Shown piece by piece: positions 1 to 12,000 of a stretch of DNA of 18,118 bases. The notes below the pieces were generated by a model that did no database searches, was not told where the DNA came from, and saw nothing but the letters and a program-made list of their open reading frames with translations. The position numbers and the translations under genes are program-made. The stretch spans positions 1 through 18,118 of the forward strand of contig JAJYBE010000017.1 in NCBI GenBank assembly GCA_021779205.1, given 5' to 3'. The stretch comes from a bacterium. GTDB lineage: Bacteria; Patescibacteriota; Minisyncoccia; Moranbacterales; UBA2206. Numbering within the stretch: the stretch's first letter is position 1; every line of letters starts with the position of its first letter.

Positions 1-3000
1 GCAATCACCGCCTATGGCAGTGCCACGCAATCAACGGCGCAATCTAAATTTGGCGGATCGAGTGCGTATTTTAATGGGAATGGAGGTTATTTGAGTGTTC
101 CAAGCAGTGCTGATTGGAGCCTTGGATCAAGTGATTTCACAATTGATTATTGGGTGAATCAGACTACTTTAACATCTCCTTGGTATAATCAGCAGGTGCA
201 TGTTAATCAATGGGGTGCTGAGGGGAATATGAGTTCGGTATTAGTTACAGATAATAATAAAATAGAGTTTGTTTATACGAATAACGGATTATCTTCGGCA
301 GCAAAATTTATTAGTTCTGCTGGAATTTTAAATATTGGTACATGGTATCATATTGCTGTGGTTCGTTCAGGCTCAATTATCACTCTATATGTGAATGGTT
401 CATCCGTGGCAAGCGGAACAGAAACGGGGTCAATATTCGTTGGGACAAGTGATTTGAGAGTTGGTCTTACTCACGATACTACAAATAATGCGACACAATA
501 TTTCAATGGCTACATCGACGAACTCCGCATTTCCAAAGGCATTGCCCGCTGGACAGCTAACTTTACTCCGCCAGCAAGTCCTTATGGTGCAACAACTCTT
601 TCTTTTGGTGGAATACCAGCCACCAATGTTAATCTAGTAAATTCCACCACCCTCACCGCCACCACCCCCGCTCACGCAATTGGAACAACTGATGTTATAG
701 CTACCAACTATGACGGACAATCAGCTACTCTGACAAGCGGATATACCTACAACGCACCACCAACAGCTACCTCTATTTCTCCCGGCACAGTCTACAAAAC
801 CGGAGGAGATATGATAACCATCACCGGAACGAATTTTGTAGCCACTCCCGCAGTCACTTTTGGCGGAACAGCTGCTACCAGCGTAACAATGGTGAATAGT
901 ACAACATTGAATGTGGTTACCCCCGCCCATACAGTTGGCACCTTTGATGTCGTAGTTACTAATCCCGATGGACAGTTGACCACTCTTGCAAATGGAATCA
1001 CATTCCGTGAACTCACTCCAACCATCACTGCTGTTTCTCCCAATTATGGTCCGACAAACGGCGGAACGAACGTGACGGTTACAGGGGCGAATTTTGCGGT
1101 TATGTATAATCGGCCAATCGTAATTTCCAACAGTGGATCCGATTTGTCAGATTATCAAGTATTAATCACTTTAGATACGGCTTCGTTGATTTCTGCTGGA
1201 AAAATGCGGTCAGACTGCGGAGATATTAGATTTCTTGATTCTGATAAAACTACAAATTTAAATTATTGGATTGAGTCAGGTATAAACACGAACGCAACAA
1301 AAATTTGGGTTAAAATTCCATCTCTTCTTTCCGGAGGAAAAACGATATATTTAAACTATGGAAATTTAAGTAGTGTTTCACAAGGCAATGGAACAAATAC
1401 CTTTGATTTTTTTGATGATTTTAATGGAAATTCCATTGATAACACAAAATGGTCAACTGGAAGCAATTTAACAGGTTTCACAATAGCGAATGGTTATTTG
1501 CAAGGTACAAATACAACAGGTTTTCTTGTTTCAAACGCGGCTTTTACCGGAAGTTATATTGAAGAAGCATTAGTTCAAAGAACAACAAATGCCACTAACG
1601 GATATCAAAGCGCCGGATTTTATTCTTCCGCCAGCAATGCTTATGGCGTTTTGATTCATCCTTCAAATAATAGTTTCTATATTCGCTCGGATGCAACTTG
1701 GAATGGTCCTTACACAACAAGCATTCCAACTGATTGGGTTCGCACAAAAGTTGTTTCCAATGGTGCAAGTTCCTCTGTTCACTTGAGCGGACCGATTAGC
1801 GTGACGCAGAGCGTTTCCAATAGCGGTCTTTCATCGGAATATGTTCGCATAGGACGAAGGTATGATTCGGATACTAGTTATATAAACGAGACGTATGCTG
1901 GAAAATGGGATTGGATTTTTGTGCGTAAATATGCATCAGTAGAACCGACTTTAACCATGGGAAGCGAGGTGGGATCGTTAGCTCTTACTTTCGACGGAAC
2001 ACCGGCAACTAATGTTAATTTGGTAAACTCCACCACCCTCACCGCCACCACTCCCGCTCACACAGTCGGAACAGCTGATGTTACGGTTACCAACTATGAT
2101 GGGCAATCAGCCACTCTGACAAGCGGATATATATTTAATTCTCCACCAAGCGTTACTAATATCACACCCGCTTCCGGCGACAATGATCAATCAAGTTTTA
2201 CTATAAATGTTTCCGGTATAAATTTTACTTCCGGCTTAACAGCTAAATTGGTTAAATCAGGATCAAGCGATGTTAATTGTTTAATTTCTAATTATACAAA
2301 TAGCAGTTTTACTTGCGGAATAAATCTTCTCAATATTGCACCGGGAAATTGGGATTTTGTTGTTACTAATCCGGACAGTCAAACAAGCACATTAACAGGA
2401 GGATTTCTTGTTAATGATGCCAACCCCACCATATCCTCCATTTCTCCCAACACAGTAGGAAATAATGAAAATAATTTTAACTTTACTATTTCCGGAACGA
2501 ATATTGACAGCGGTGCGACAATTAAATTTTCAATGAACGGACAAACCGATATAACAGTTGCTAATCCGGTTATTTCCGGTGATGGCAAAACAGTCAGTGG
2601 AAGTTTCAATCCGTTTGGAATAAAATCCGGACAATGGAACTTATCAATTACTAATCCTTCCGGTCAATCAGTAACAAAAACAAATGCTTTAACAATTAAT
2701 AGCGTTCCTGTTAAGTTGGTTTTTTTGAATGCTCCAAAAACAATCAAGCCTCATTTGGCTTCATCGAATTTTCAAATTCAACTGCAAGATGCGCATAACG
2801 ATCCTTCAACCTTTTCTTCCGATACAAATCTTAATTTGACAACCACTTCTGCGTCAGGCGTTTTTTCCGCGCTTTCTTCTCCTTGGTCAAATGTAAACTC
2901 AATTGTGATTCCGGCAAACCAAAGTGCTATAGTTTTTTACTATCAAGATTCAATAGAAACAACAGCCACCATAACAGTTTCGGCCAATAATGTGGCTAGC

Positions 3001-6000
3001 GCTTCACAGCAAATCATAACAGATAAAAACGCTCCTTATACTTGGCCGTTTGATAATCCTTCAGATTATATTTATGACACAAATAAAGTGAATGTTGTTA
3101 ACAGTAATGCCATTATCAAGCCGACAATTTCCAATCAAACAGATTCGTCGATTGTGTTTAACGCAACGAATGAAAGTAAATTTATTCAACAAGATGCTGC
3201 TAATGGAACAGATTTTAATTCTGCAAATGCTGTTTTGCATTCCGGAAGTGGCATTGCCGATTCATACACCAAACTTCTATTGCACGGCGATGGCACAGGA
3301 AGTGCCTTTGTCGATTCATCATCCACTCCCAAAGCGGTTACCGCCTATGGCAGTGCCACGCAATCAACGGCGCAATCTGAATTTGGCGGATCGAGTATGT
3401 ATTTTAATGGATCATCAAGCTATGCATCTACTCCTCTTACAACTGATTGGACATTTTCTAATGCGCCATTTTCTATTGATGCATGGGTATTTGTTAATAG
3501 TTTTTCAACTAATGCATATGCACATGCCGCTCCGATTGTTTCTGCTGGAAGAGATTATTCTGATTATGGGTGGGGACTTTGGTTGGCTAGTTCAGATGGA
3601 GCAGAGGCAAATACATCGATAGGCTTAGCAATGACTACTAGTGGATCATGGTCAACTTCAGTAAGCTCAAGTACTTTTTCTGGTTTTCATTTTAGTGCAT
3701 GGAATTATATTGCTATTTCAGGAGATGGAACAAATTTAAGATTCTTTTTTAATGGAAATTTAATTAGCACAAAAGCTTATTCTTCAATACCAACACCGAC
3801 AACATTGGGATTAAGAGTTGGAAATGCACTCTTTGATCCCAGTGGTGGCTATGCTTTAAGTCTCAACGGCTACATCGACGAACTCCGCATCAGTAAAGGC
3901 ATTGCCCGTTGGACATCTAACTTTACTCCGCCGACAAGCCCTTATGCCGGAAGTTTTCCCACTTCCCAGCCATACTACATCACTACCGGAACAAACCAAA
4001 TCAACACATCAACATGGAATCAGATCAACAATGTAACAATAGCAGAAACAGAACCAACCGGAACAGCTCTAAAATATTTAGTTTCTTTTGATGGAAGGAA
4101 TACTTGGAAAAAATGGAACGGAACGGCTTGGACAAATTCTTCTTTGGCTAATTTATCGACTGAGGGAATGAGTAAAACAGACATAGAAAGTCTTACTGCC
4201 ACAGAATGGCAAGGATCTGGCGGATTTGTTGCGGGGACAACGAATACGCTTGATCTGGCGGTTTCTTTGCAAACAAGCGATGCAACGCAAACCCCGACAA
4301 TTTCACAAGTAAATTTTAATTATGGAAAAATTGTTTATGATAATACTAATCCTGAGATTACCAATTCTTCCAGCGCAACAGTAGCATATTCTAAATTAAC
4401 ATCTTTTACAGAAGCGCCCAGCTTAAATAATCAAGGAAGTTTTGCCTATCAGCTTTCTCCTAATGGAACAAATTGGTATTGGTGGAACGGAACAGCTTGG
4501 ACGGCGGCAACCGACACGGTTACTCAAGCAAATAAAGCTACAGACATCAATGCGAATATTACCAGCTTTGCAGCAACGGTCGGTTTTGGAAATTTAAGTT
4601 TTCGCGCTTTCTTGATTAGTAATGGAACGCAAAAAACGGAACTGGATGGAATTTCTGTCGGATATGAACTTTTTCCATATAAATATGTTTTAGTAAATTC
4701 CCCAAGCACACTAAAGCAGGATCAAATCGGAACATTTACGCTTCAAGCGCAAGACCAATATGGCAATGCTTTTCCGGTTGTGAATGACACAACAGTTTCG
4801 TTGGGCACAACCAATTCAACTACCGGTCTTTTTGCTATTGATTTGAATGAAGATCCCTCAACGCGTTGGGATCATACCGCATTAACACTGCTTGCCGGTT
4901 CATCGGGAGCAACTTTTTATTACAAAGACTCGGCCAAAGGAAATGTAACTATTACTGTTAATCCGCCAACAGGACAAAACAGCATCCCGGCTACTCAAAT
5001 TGTTAGTATAATCACCAAATTTAAATTTTTAGTTACGGGAATAACTAATCCAATTCCAGAAACTGTCGCTAGTTCGGTAACCATTCAAGCAGTGGATGAT
5101 AGCAATATGCCTTTATTTGATTATGTGGGAACAGTTCATTTTACCTCAACGGATGCTAATGCTATCCTTCCCGGAAATACCGACATAACAGCGCAGATGC
5201 TGGGAGGAAAAACTTTTATAAACGGAGTGGTGATGAAAACCAAAGGAGCATGGTGTGTTACAGCAACAGACACAAGCGATTCTAATATCACCGGACAACA
5301 ATGTAATATTCAAGTTTTGGATCCGCCGCTGGGAACTCCAAGTAAATTAAAAATAACAACACCCCAACAATATATTGCTATCAATAATACCAGCTCTCCA
5401 ATTACGGTTCAGTTGCAGGATATGGCAGGGCAGCCCGCATTGGCAACAGCAAATACTAATATATATATTTATGATTCCAGTGATACAAATGGACAATTAT
5501 CAACAGATGGCAGTACTTGGGTAAGCGCAACTGCAAACAGTTTTAATTTTGTAATTCCGGCGGGATATACTTCCGGTAACTTTTTCTATAGAAACACTGC
5601 CACTCCAGGCATATATAATTTGGTTGCTTCGGATGACAATTCTCCGACAGTGGATTATGGACTAACTAATGATAGCCAAGCGATTAATATTTCCGCCGGC
5701 AGCGTTGATCATTTTTCTATTGACACATCAGTACCTTCATTAACAGCAGGAGAAATTTTTGGACCGATAGCTATTAGCATGCGAGACATTGCAAATAATT
5801 ATGCTACTCAAGCTAACCAGCAGATTATTTATTTGTCTGATTCTTTAGCTGGGGCAGGTTTTTCTTTGGATGGCAGTTCAAACTGGAGTTCTGTTTTACC
5901 AATTTATATTCTTCCCGGAGAATACCAAAAAACTTTCTACTACAAAAACACCCTCTCCGGCACCCACACCATTACCGTTTCCGATGCCAATCCGGCCGAT

Positions 6001-9000
6001 GGAGCAACAGGAATTAAAGATGCCAGTGCGATGGTGACGGTAAACACCGGCAGTTTTTCCCAATTGATTTTCAGCAATTTCCCCGCCAATTTAACCACCG
6101 GACAAACAGCTACAATCCCTGTTTCTTTCCAAGATCAATATGGCAATGTCATAATCACCCAAACAACCACCGATCTCTATCTTTACAGTTCCAGTTCCGA
6201 CACAACTTTTTCCAGCAACCACTTAAATATCCTGGCCGGAGCAACAGGCACCAGCTTTACTTTCCAACAAATGAAATATTCCGCCACTCCGGTTACAATC
6301 ACTCTTTCCGATAATGCCACCGCCCCTGACGGCGCTACCGGATTAGCAGATGCGACCGGCACAGTAACGATCAATTCCGGAACGATTGATAAATTTGTTG
6401 TTACTCCAACCTCTCAAACCTTAACCGCCGGAACAGAAAGCCAAGCTTTTCAAATTGAAACCAGAAATCAATATGATATCCCTACCGCGCAAGCTACCGA
6501 TTTGCCTATCTATCTGACATCGGACGGCAACTATGAATTTTCAGCTTCTCCTTCTCCCGGTTGGACAAAAATTACACAACTGACTTTGCCGGCCAATCAA
6601 ACCGATTTGACTTTCTACTACAAAAACACCCTCTCCGGCACCCACACCATTACCGTTTCCGATGCCAATCCGGCCGATGGAGCAACGGGGATTAAAGATG
6701 CCAGTGCGATGGTGACGGTAAATCCTCAAAATCCGGTATCTATGCAATTAGCGCAACAAATAGGAACAGGTTCTGCCGGCCAAATGATTGGTGCTTATGA
6801 TTTGATTTTTGAAGATCAGTATGGCAATCAAGCAAATTTAACTAATAATTTGGATATAAATTTATCTTCTGATTTTTCCAATGGAGCTTTTTATCAAACC
6901 TCTAGCAGTACTACAAGCTTAACATCGATAACTGTTCCTTCGGGACAATCAAAAACTTCTCTATATTTCAAAAGTCAGATTGTTCAATCCGGAACATTAA
7001 CTTTCTCCAGCAGCCTTGGAACAGTTACTCAAGCACTAACTGTCGATGCGGGAACTCTAACCAGCATTTCTTTAAACAGCGCTAATAATAATTATCTTGC
7101 GGGAGATAAAACAAATTCAATCAACTTTTCCTTTTTGAATGCATTTGGAGTGGCGATACCGCAAACTAGCGATGTGACAGTTAGTTTTTCATCAAGCTCT
7201 GCCAACGGAAAATTCGATACATCGTTAAGTGGTTCATTTGATGGAAGCATTACCTCTGTTATTGTTCCGGCAGGGCAAACGGGCGGAAGTTTCTATTATA
7301 CGGACAACAAGGCTGAAACGGCGGTAATTTCTGTTTCCGCTCAAGGAAAAACTTCTAATAATCTAAACCTTGTTTTTAGCGCCGGACCGCTGGATTATTT
7401 TTCTTTTCTGACAAATCCGCAAACTATCGCACAAGGAGTTTCATCGGGAACAATGACAATTCAGGGCTATGATAAATTTGATAATACGGTTTCTATGGCA
7501 AATGATGTTAATTTAAGTTTGACCAGTGAAAGTTCAGATGCCAGCTTTTCAACTTCCAGTACTTCCTGGACGGGTACGGGTTCTTTGGTTTTTCCTAAAA
7601 ATGCGCAAACCCTTTCTTTTTATTACAAAGACAATATAGTGGGCGTGAAAAATATTTTTGTAAATAGCGCGCTGGGAATCGTTTCTCAAACGGAAACGAT
7701 CACAGAAAAACCGGCAGTAAATGCGCAAGCGACTCAATTGCTTTTCCAAACCGCTCCCCAAACATTAATAAAAGATGAAACGGGAATAATTAATTTCTAT
7801 TTAGCTGATGGCAGCGGAAATTACATTTCCGCCACTCAAGCAACAAATGTTTCTGTTTCCTCTTCGGATTCAAATGTGCAATTTCTAAACGATCAAGGAC
7901 AATGGGTTTCTGCTTTGAGTATAACAATAAATGCCGGAGAAACATTAAAGAGTTTTTCTTTCAAAAGTTCAGCAGTGGGTTCCCCGGTTATTTCCATTAG
8001 CGCTACGGGATTGACCGGAGCAAGCCAAGCCGAAACTATTATTATTGGAATTCCCGCAAAAATCGCAATAATTTCCGTGGATAATTCAAATGTGAACACC
8101 TGGGTGCCAATCACAATTCAGGTACAAACAGCTGATGGCATTCCGGTTAAGGCCGGCAGCAATGTCGGAATTAAATTTACAGCTTCTCCTGACGGAACAA
8201 CGAATAATTTTTCAGCAGGCTATCCTTGGAACTTGCTTCCCAGTTATGATTTTACGATAAATGCAAATTCGTCGGAAGCTAAAATCTATTTCAAGCGCTC
8301 GCAAGTTGGAACGGTTAATTTGAATTTTTCCGACAATAATTCTTTGGGATGGAATGCAACCAAGAGCATAACATTTATCGATCCGCCAACCGCATTAAGT
8401 TTTTCCTCGGCGGCGCAAATAAAATCAGCCGGTGAAGATTCCAATTTGATCACGGTGCAATTGAAAAATTCTTCCGGAGCGGCTATCGCGACTCCTATCG
8501 ATTTGAATTTGTATTTATCCAGTGACTCCGCTTCCGGTCAATTTTCTCAAAATGCCGGCTCTGGCTGGTCAGCTATTTCAACGATAATTATGCCGGCCGG
8601 ACAAAGTGAAGCCTCCTTTTATTATCATGATACGACAGCCGGAAGCTGGATAATTAAAGTTTCTGACCAAAGCGGACAAACTGATACGGGCTATGTCGAT
8701 GCGAGTCAAAGCTTTATTGTGAATAGCGGGGCGGTGGAAAGCTTAAATTTTATCACCGGAGAACAAACATTGGAGTTAAATCAAGTTTCCAATCCAATAA
8801 CCGTTCAGACGCAAGATCATTATGGAAATGTGAAAAATGTTGATTCCGATTTGCCCATATATTTGTATTCTTCATTATCCGGACAATTTTCCGCAGATAA
8901 TGCTTTTACTAATCCGGTTACCGCTCTAAAAATTCCCGCAGGGAAATCTACTCAATCATTCTATTACAGAAATACGGGCGCAACAGGAACAGATAAAATT

Positions 9001-12000
9001 ACTGTTTCTGACAAAAATCCGCTAGATGATCCTGATCAAGGGATAATAAACGCCGTTCAAAACGAAACGATTGTTTTAGGCAATCCGGCAAAATTAGTTT
9101 TTCTAAATATGCCCGCTACTCTTTCTAATGGGGATTCATCCGGAGCAATCACTGTGAAGCTGACAAATAATTTTGGGGGAGATGTGCCTGTTGATGCTGC
9201 TTGGGGTGATTTGAATATAAGCTTAGCAACCAGTTCTTCTGATGGATATTTCGCAACTGATTTAAACGGAAGTTGGACAGTCACACAGCTTGTTGTCCCG
9301 GTTGGAAAAAATAGCGCAACATTTTATTACAAAGATTTTAAGGCGGGAAGCAGTTTAATAACAGCTTCGGGGCAATTTACATTAAATTCGGGAATGACGC
9401 TAACCAATGCTTCCAGCTATATTTCAATTGGCACTCTTCCTCCTTCTAAAATCATATTTACAACTGCTGTTTCCAGTGTCATTGCTAATCATCCGACAAC
9501 AGTATGGCAAATCCAAACTCAAAATAAGTGGAATTATCCAACTGCGCCAACCAGCGATCAAACTATTTATTTGCGATCAAATTCAGCTACCGGATCTTTC
9601 AGCTTAGACGGAACGACATGGGGAATAAATGCTTTTATTCTAAAAAGCGGAACCAATAGCGCGTCATTTTATTATAAGGATTCTCAAGCGGGAACAGCCA
9701 CAATTACCGCTGCGGATAATTTGCCGATAAATCCGGATACCAATATGACCAATGCTACTGCTAATTTAACTATTCAGCCACAAGTCGCAACGGCATTAAG
9801 AGTAGTGAATATCGCCGATCCGCAAATTCAAGGCAATCCAAGCTCGATGGTTGTTATGGCAGTTGATTCGGATGGTTATGTAGTTTCTTCTTATGCCGGG
9901 ACGATAGATTCCATTAAAGCTTATGATCAATCTACGAATAAACAAGAAGATGCCTTTTTACCAGCCACTCCATATACATTTAATCCGGCTGTTGACAGGG
10001 GAATCAAGACATTTACTAATGGAGTTTCTTTTTATGCAACAGGAGAAAAAACAGTTGAAGCAATAGCCAAAGATGGCTTAACGGGAAAACAAACAGATAT
10101 TACTGTTTTGAGCGGATCAAGCGGAACAATAAAGAAGGTGGCTTTTAGCCCGGGAACAAAAATGCTTCTTGATAAAAATGCAGTTACTCAAATTTTAGTT
10201 CAATTGCAAGATGGAAATGGAAATCCGGTTAACAATGATTTGATTGGCGGTTTTCCGGTTGAGATTGATACCGATTCAAAAACGGCAGAATTTTCTTTAG
10301 ACGGAATTAATTGGAAACAGGTAAATAGTCAAGCCCTAACCATCCCGAGATATTTAAGTTTCACATCTTTTTATTACAGAGATAATGTCACGGGAGATTA
10401 TCAACTAAGCGCAAAAGATCAAGTAAACGGAACGGACAACAGTTTGATTGAAAATGGAACATTGGATCTAGAAATCGCATCCGGTCCGCCAGCTTATTTG
10501 CAAATTACCGGCAGCGCAAATCAAATTGCCGGACAAAGCCAGCAAATCACCATTACCGTCAAGGATAGCGAAGGCAACACCGTAAAGAGTTTTCAAGGAG
10601 AAAATGCCATAACATTTACAGGGGCAAATATTGCCATAAGCGGTGATAGGCCAACCTGCAAAGACAAGGATGGCAAAGCGATTGAATTTGGATTACCGGT
10701 TAATTTGGATTTCTCCAGCGGCGTAGCAACAGCGCAAATGACTTTATATTTAGCCGAAAACGCTCAAATAGAAGCAAGCTATAATGGAAGCATTGTTTCC
10801 AATAACAGCGCAGACACAGGATTGTCCGTTGTTGTTTCTCCGGGCGATCCTTCCGGCGCGAAATCATTGCTGGATGTCGCTCCTAATCCGCAGAAAATAA
10901 ATTCCAGTGTAGCTTTATTCGTTACACCAAAAGACGCTTATGAAAATGTTATTAATAATAATGCATTAAGTGTTGTGTTGAACATTTCCGGTGCCAATCC
11001 GCAAACAAATATAGTATTGGCCTATGACAATCAAAGTCAAAAATATTTAGGCAGCTATATTCCTTTGGCTTCCGGCATAGATCAAATTTCCGGAAAAATT
11101 AACAGCGAAACAATCGGTCAAGACACTGACGGAAAAAGCGATGGTGTTTACAATGAAATTATTGAAGCCGCTGATTCTGTGGTGATTGTAGATAGTTGTG
11201 ATTATCTAAATGTGGACAGTTACACAAGCAGTCAAATTGTGTTGAGTTTTTGTTTTGATCAAAAAAATAATCAATCTTTAAACATTGACAGTGGAAAAAA
11301 TGGAGGAACTAATTTAGAAAAAATTGAATTGAAAAATAATTCCGGTTTGACCAAGGGGACATTAACATTGGAAAAATTGAACGAATGGCCAAATTCAGTT
11401 CCAAATAAGGATAATTATTCAATGCTGCCTTATATTTTTTATCGCTATATTCATATTAAGCAAGATTTATCCAGCGGTTCCCTCAATTCAATTAACGGTG
11501 ATTTCGGAATTGATAAAAGTTGGATCAGTGATAACAATATAGCAGAAACATTTTTCATTGGAACAGATAAAAAAGCGAATAACTTTAGTTACAATGATGG
11601 CGATTCTTGCATTAAAAAATGCACCCAGCTAAGCATTTCCGTTAACACAAATTGGGATTACCTCTTTATTGGAGGAAAAGGGGAGATTGATGTTGCGCAA
11701 AATACTCCAAATACAACGACAACGGATAGTGGAAAAAAAGAAAAGCCGGCAGTAACTGAACCGCAACAGCAACAAATTTCAGATAATTCATTGGTTGATA
11801 ACGGTGATAATCAAAAGGGCGCGACAGATAATATTAATAATTCAAACAATGTTAACGGTTTGAGACCGGCACTTCTGGAAAGTTATTACGGTAAAAATTA
11901 TTTAGGAATGTTGGGAGGCAAAAATATGGCGACAGCAACCGCTATTCTTGCTGCTGCCGGTGCTGCGGCTGCATCCGCTCCTTCTTTGGGAATGATTCTT

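Larger units (their letters stand above)
1..588 (+). other. LamG-like (concanavalin-fold) module 1, N-terminally cut by the window
   Basis: Encodes residues 1-196 of the giant protein. The signature of the LamG_3/concanavalin-like family is visible: a GSSAYFNGNGGYLSV strand, a central W-x-H-I-A-V-V-R strand (WYHIAVVRSG) with LYVNG following, and the closing motif YIDELRISKGIARWT then NFTPP. These folds usually bind carbohydrate or protein ligands. The module ends directly before the second half of a TIG domain (SFGGIPATNV), so it seems to sit within a TIG domain whose first strands lie upstream of the window. Confidence 0.8.
589..2703 (+). other. TIG/IPT domain block with an inserted DUF2341 plus ConA-like module
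   Basis: TIG/IPT units are recognised by I-x-x-x-S/T-P then TVTGANF-like strands, FGGxxATxV, NSTTLxxxTPAH and VTNxDGQ. A partial unit occupies 589-756, a complete one 757-1005, and a split one starts at 1015, breaks after TVTGANF near 1095 and resumes with LTFDGTPATNV at about 1984-2142. The intervening 295 residues are DUF2341 (about 1099-1371, with KMRSDCGDIRFLDSD, YWIES and WVKIPSL motifs) followed by a ConA-like sandwich opening with FFDDFNG (about 1405-1978). Two further, more divergent TIG units follow at 2140-2418 and 2419-2703. Confidence 0.8.
3265..3950 (+). other. LamG-like cassette 2
   Basis: Encodes about residues 1089-1317, opening with YTKLLLHGDGTG and closing with YIDELRISKGIARWT then NFTPP, both hallmark strands of LamG_3-type modules. 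Its ends are almost identical in DNA to module 1 (7-77 and 501-585), while the roughly 450 bp between them are unrelated at DNA level and 27 bp longer. Unlike module 1 it is not preceded by a TIG domain, so the same cassette occupies two different contexts. Confidence 0.82.
4681..10480 (+). repeat. Array of about 110-residue Ig-like repeats with a conserved FYYKD strand
   Basis: At least 15 units show a shared plan: an aliphatic opening strand, V/I-Q-x-Q-D-x-Y-G-N, a D-L-x-I/V-x-L-x-S-S strand, a G-x-F-S stretch with a tryptophan, L-x-I-P-A-G-Q and a closing F-Y-Y-K/R-D/N strand followed by G-T-x-T-I-T-V-S-D. The FYY strand or its variant recurs near bases 4912, 5580, 5932, 6256, 6610, 6957, 7289, 7615, 7951, 8284, 8617, 8959, 9320, 9664 and 10366, a spacing of about 325-365 bp through the core of the array. 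Units without the FYY strand (about 5010-5330 and 9790-10110) look filamin-like. Exact family is uncertain; an Ig-like or invasin-like sandwich fits best. The array probably forms a long stalk. Confidence 0.75.

Noticed and set aside
91..93. TTG as the start codon of the giant gene
   Set aside because: The frame is open to base 1 and bases 1-90 encode a conserved LamG strand that is repeated at 3340-3410, so the start lies upstream of the window.
3092..3622. A 176-codon + strand reading frame
   Set aside because: It lies in another frame within the LamG cassette of the giant gene, has a low-complexity Leu/His/Met-rich translation and no family motif.
4681..10480. Regularly spaced repeats as a possible CRISPR-like array
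   Set aside because: The units are in-frame protein repeats of about 110 residues with diverged DNA; there are no short identical repeats with unique spacers and no cas genes.
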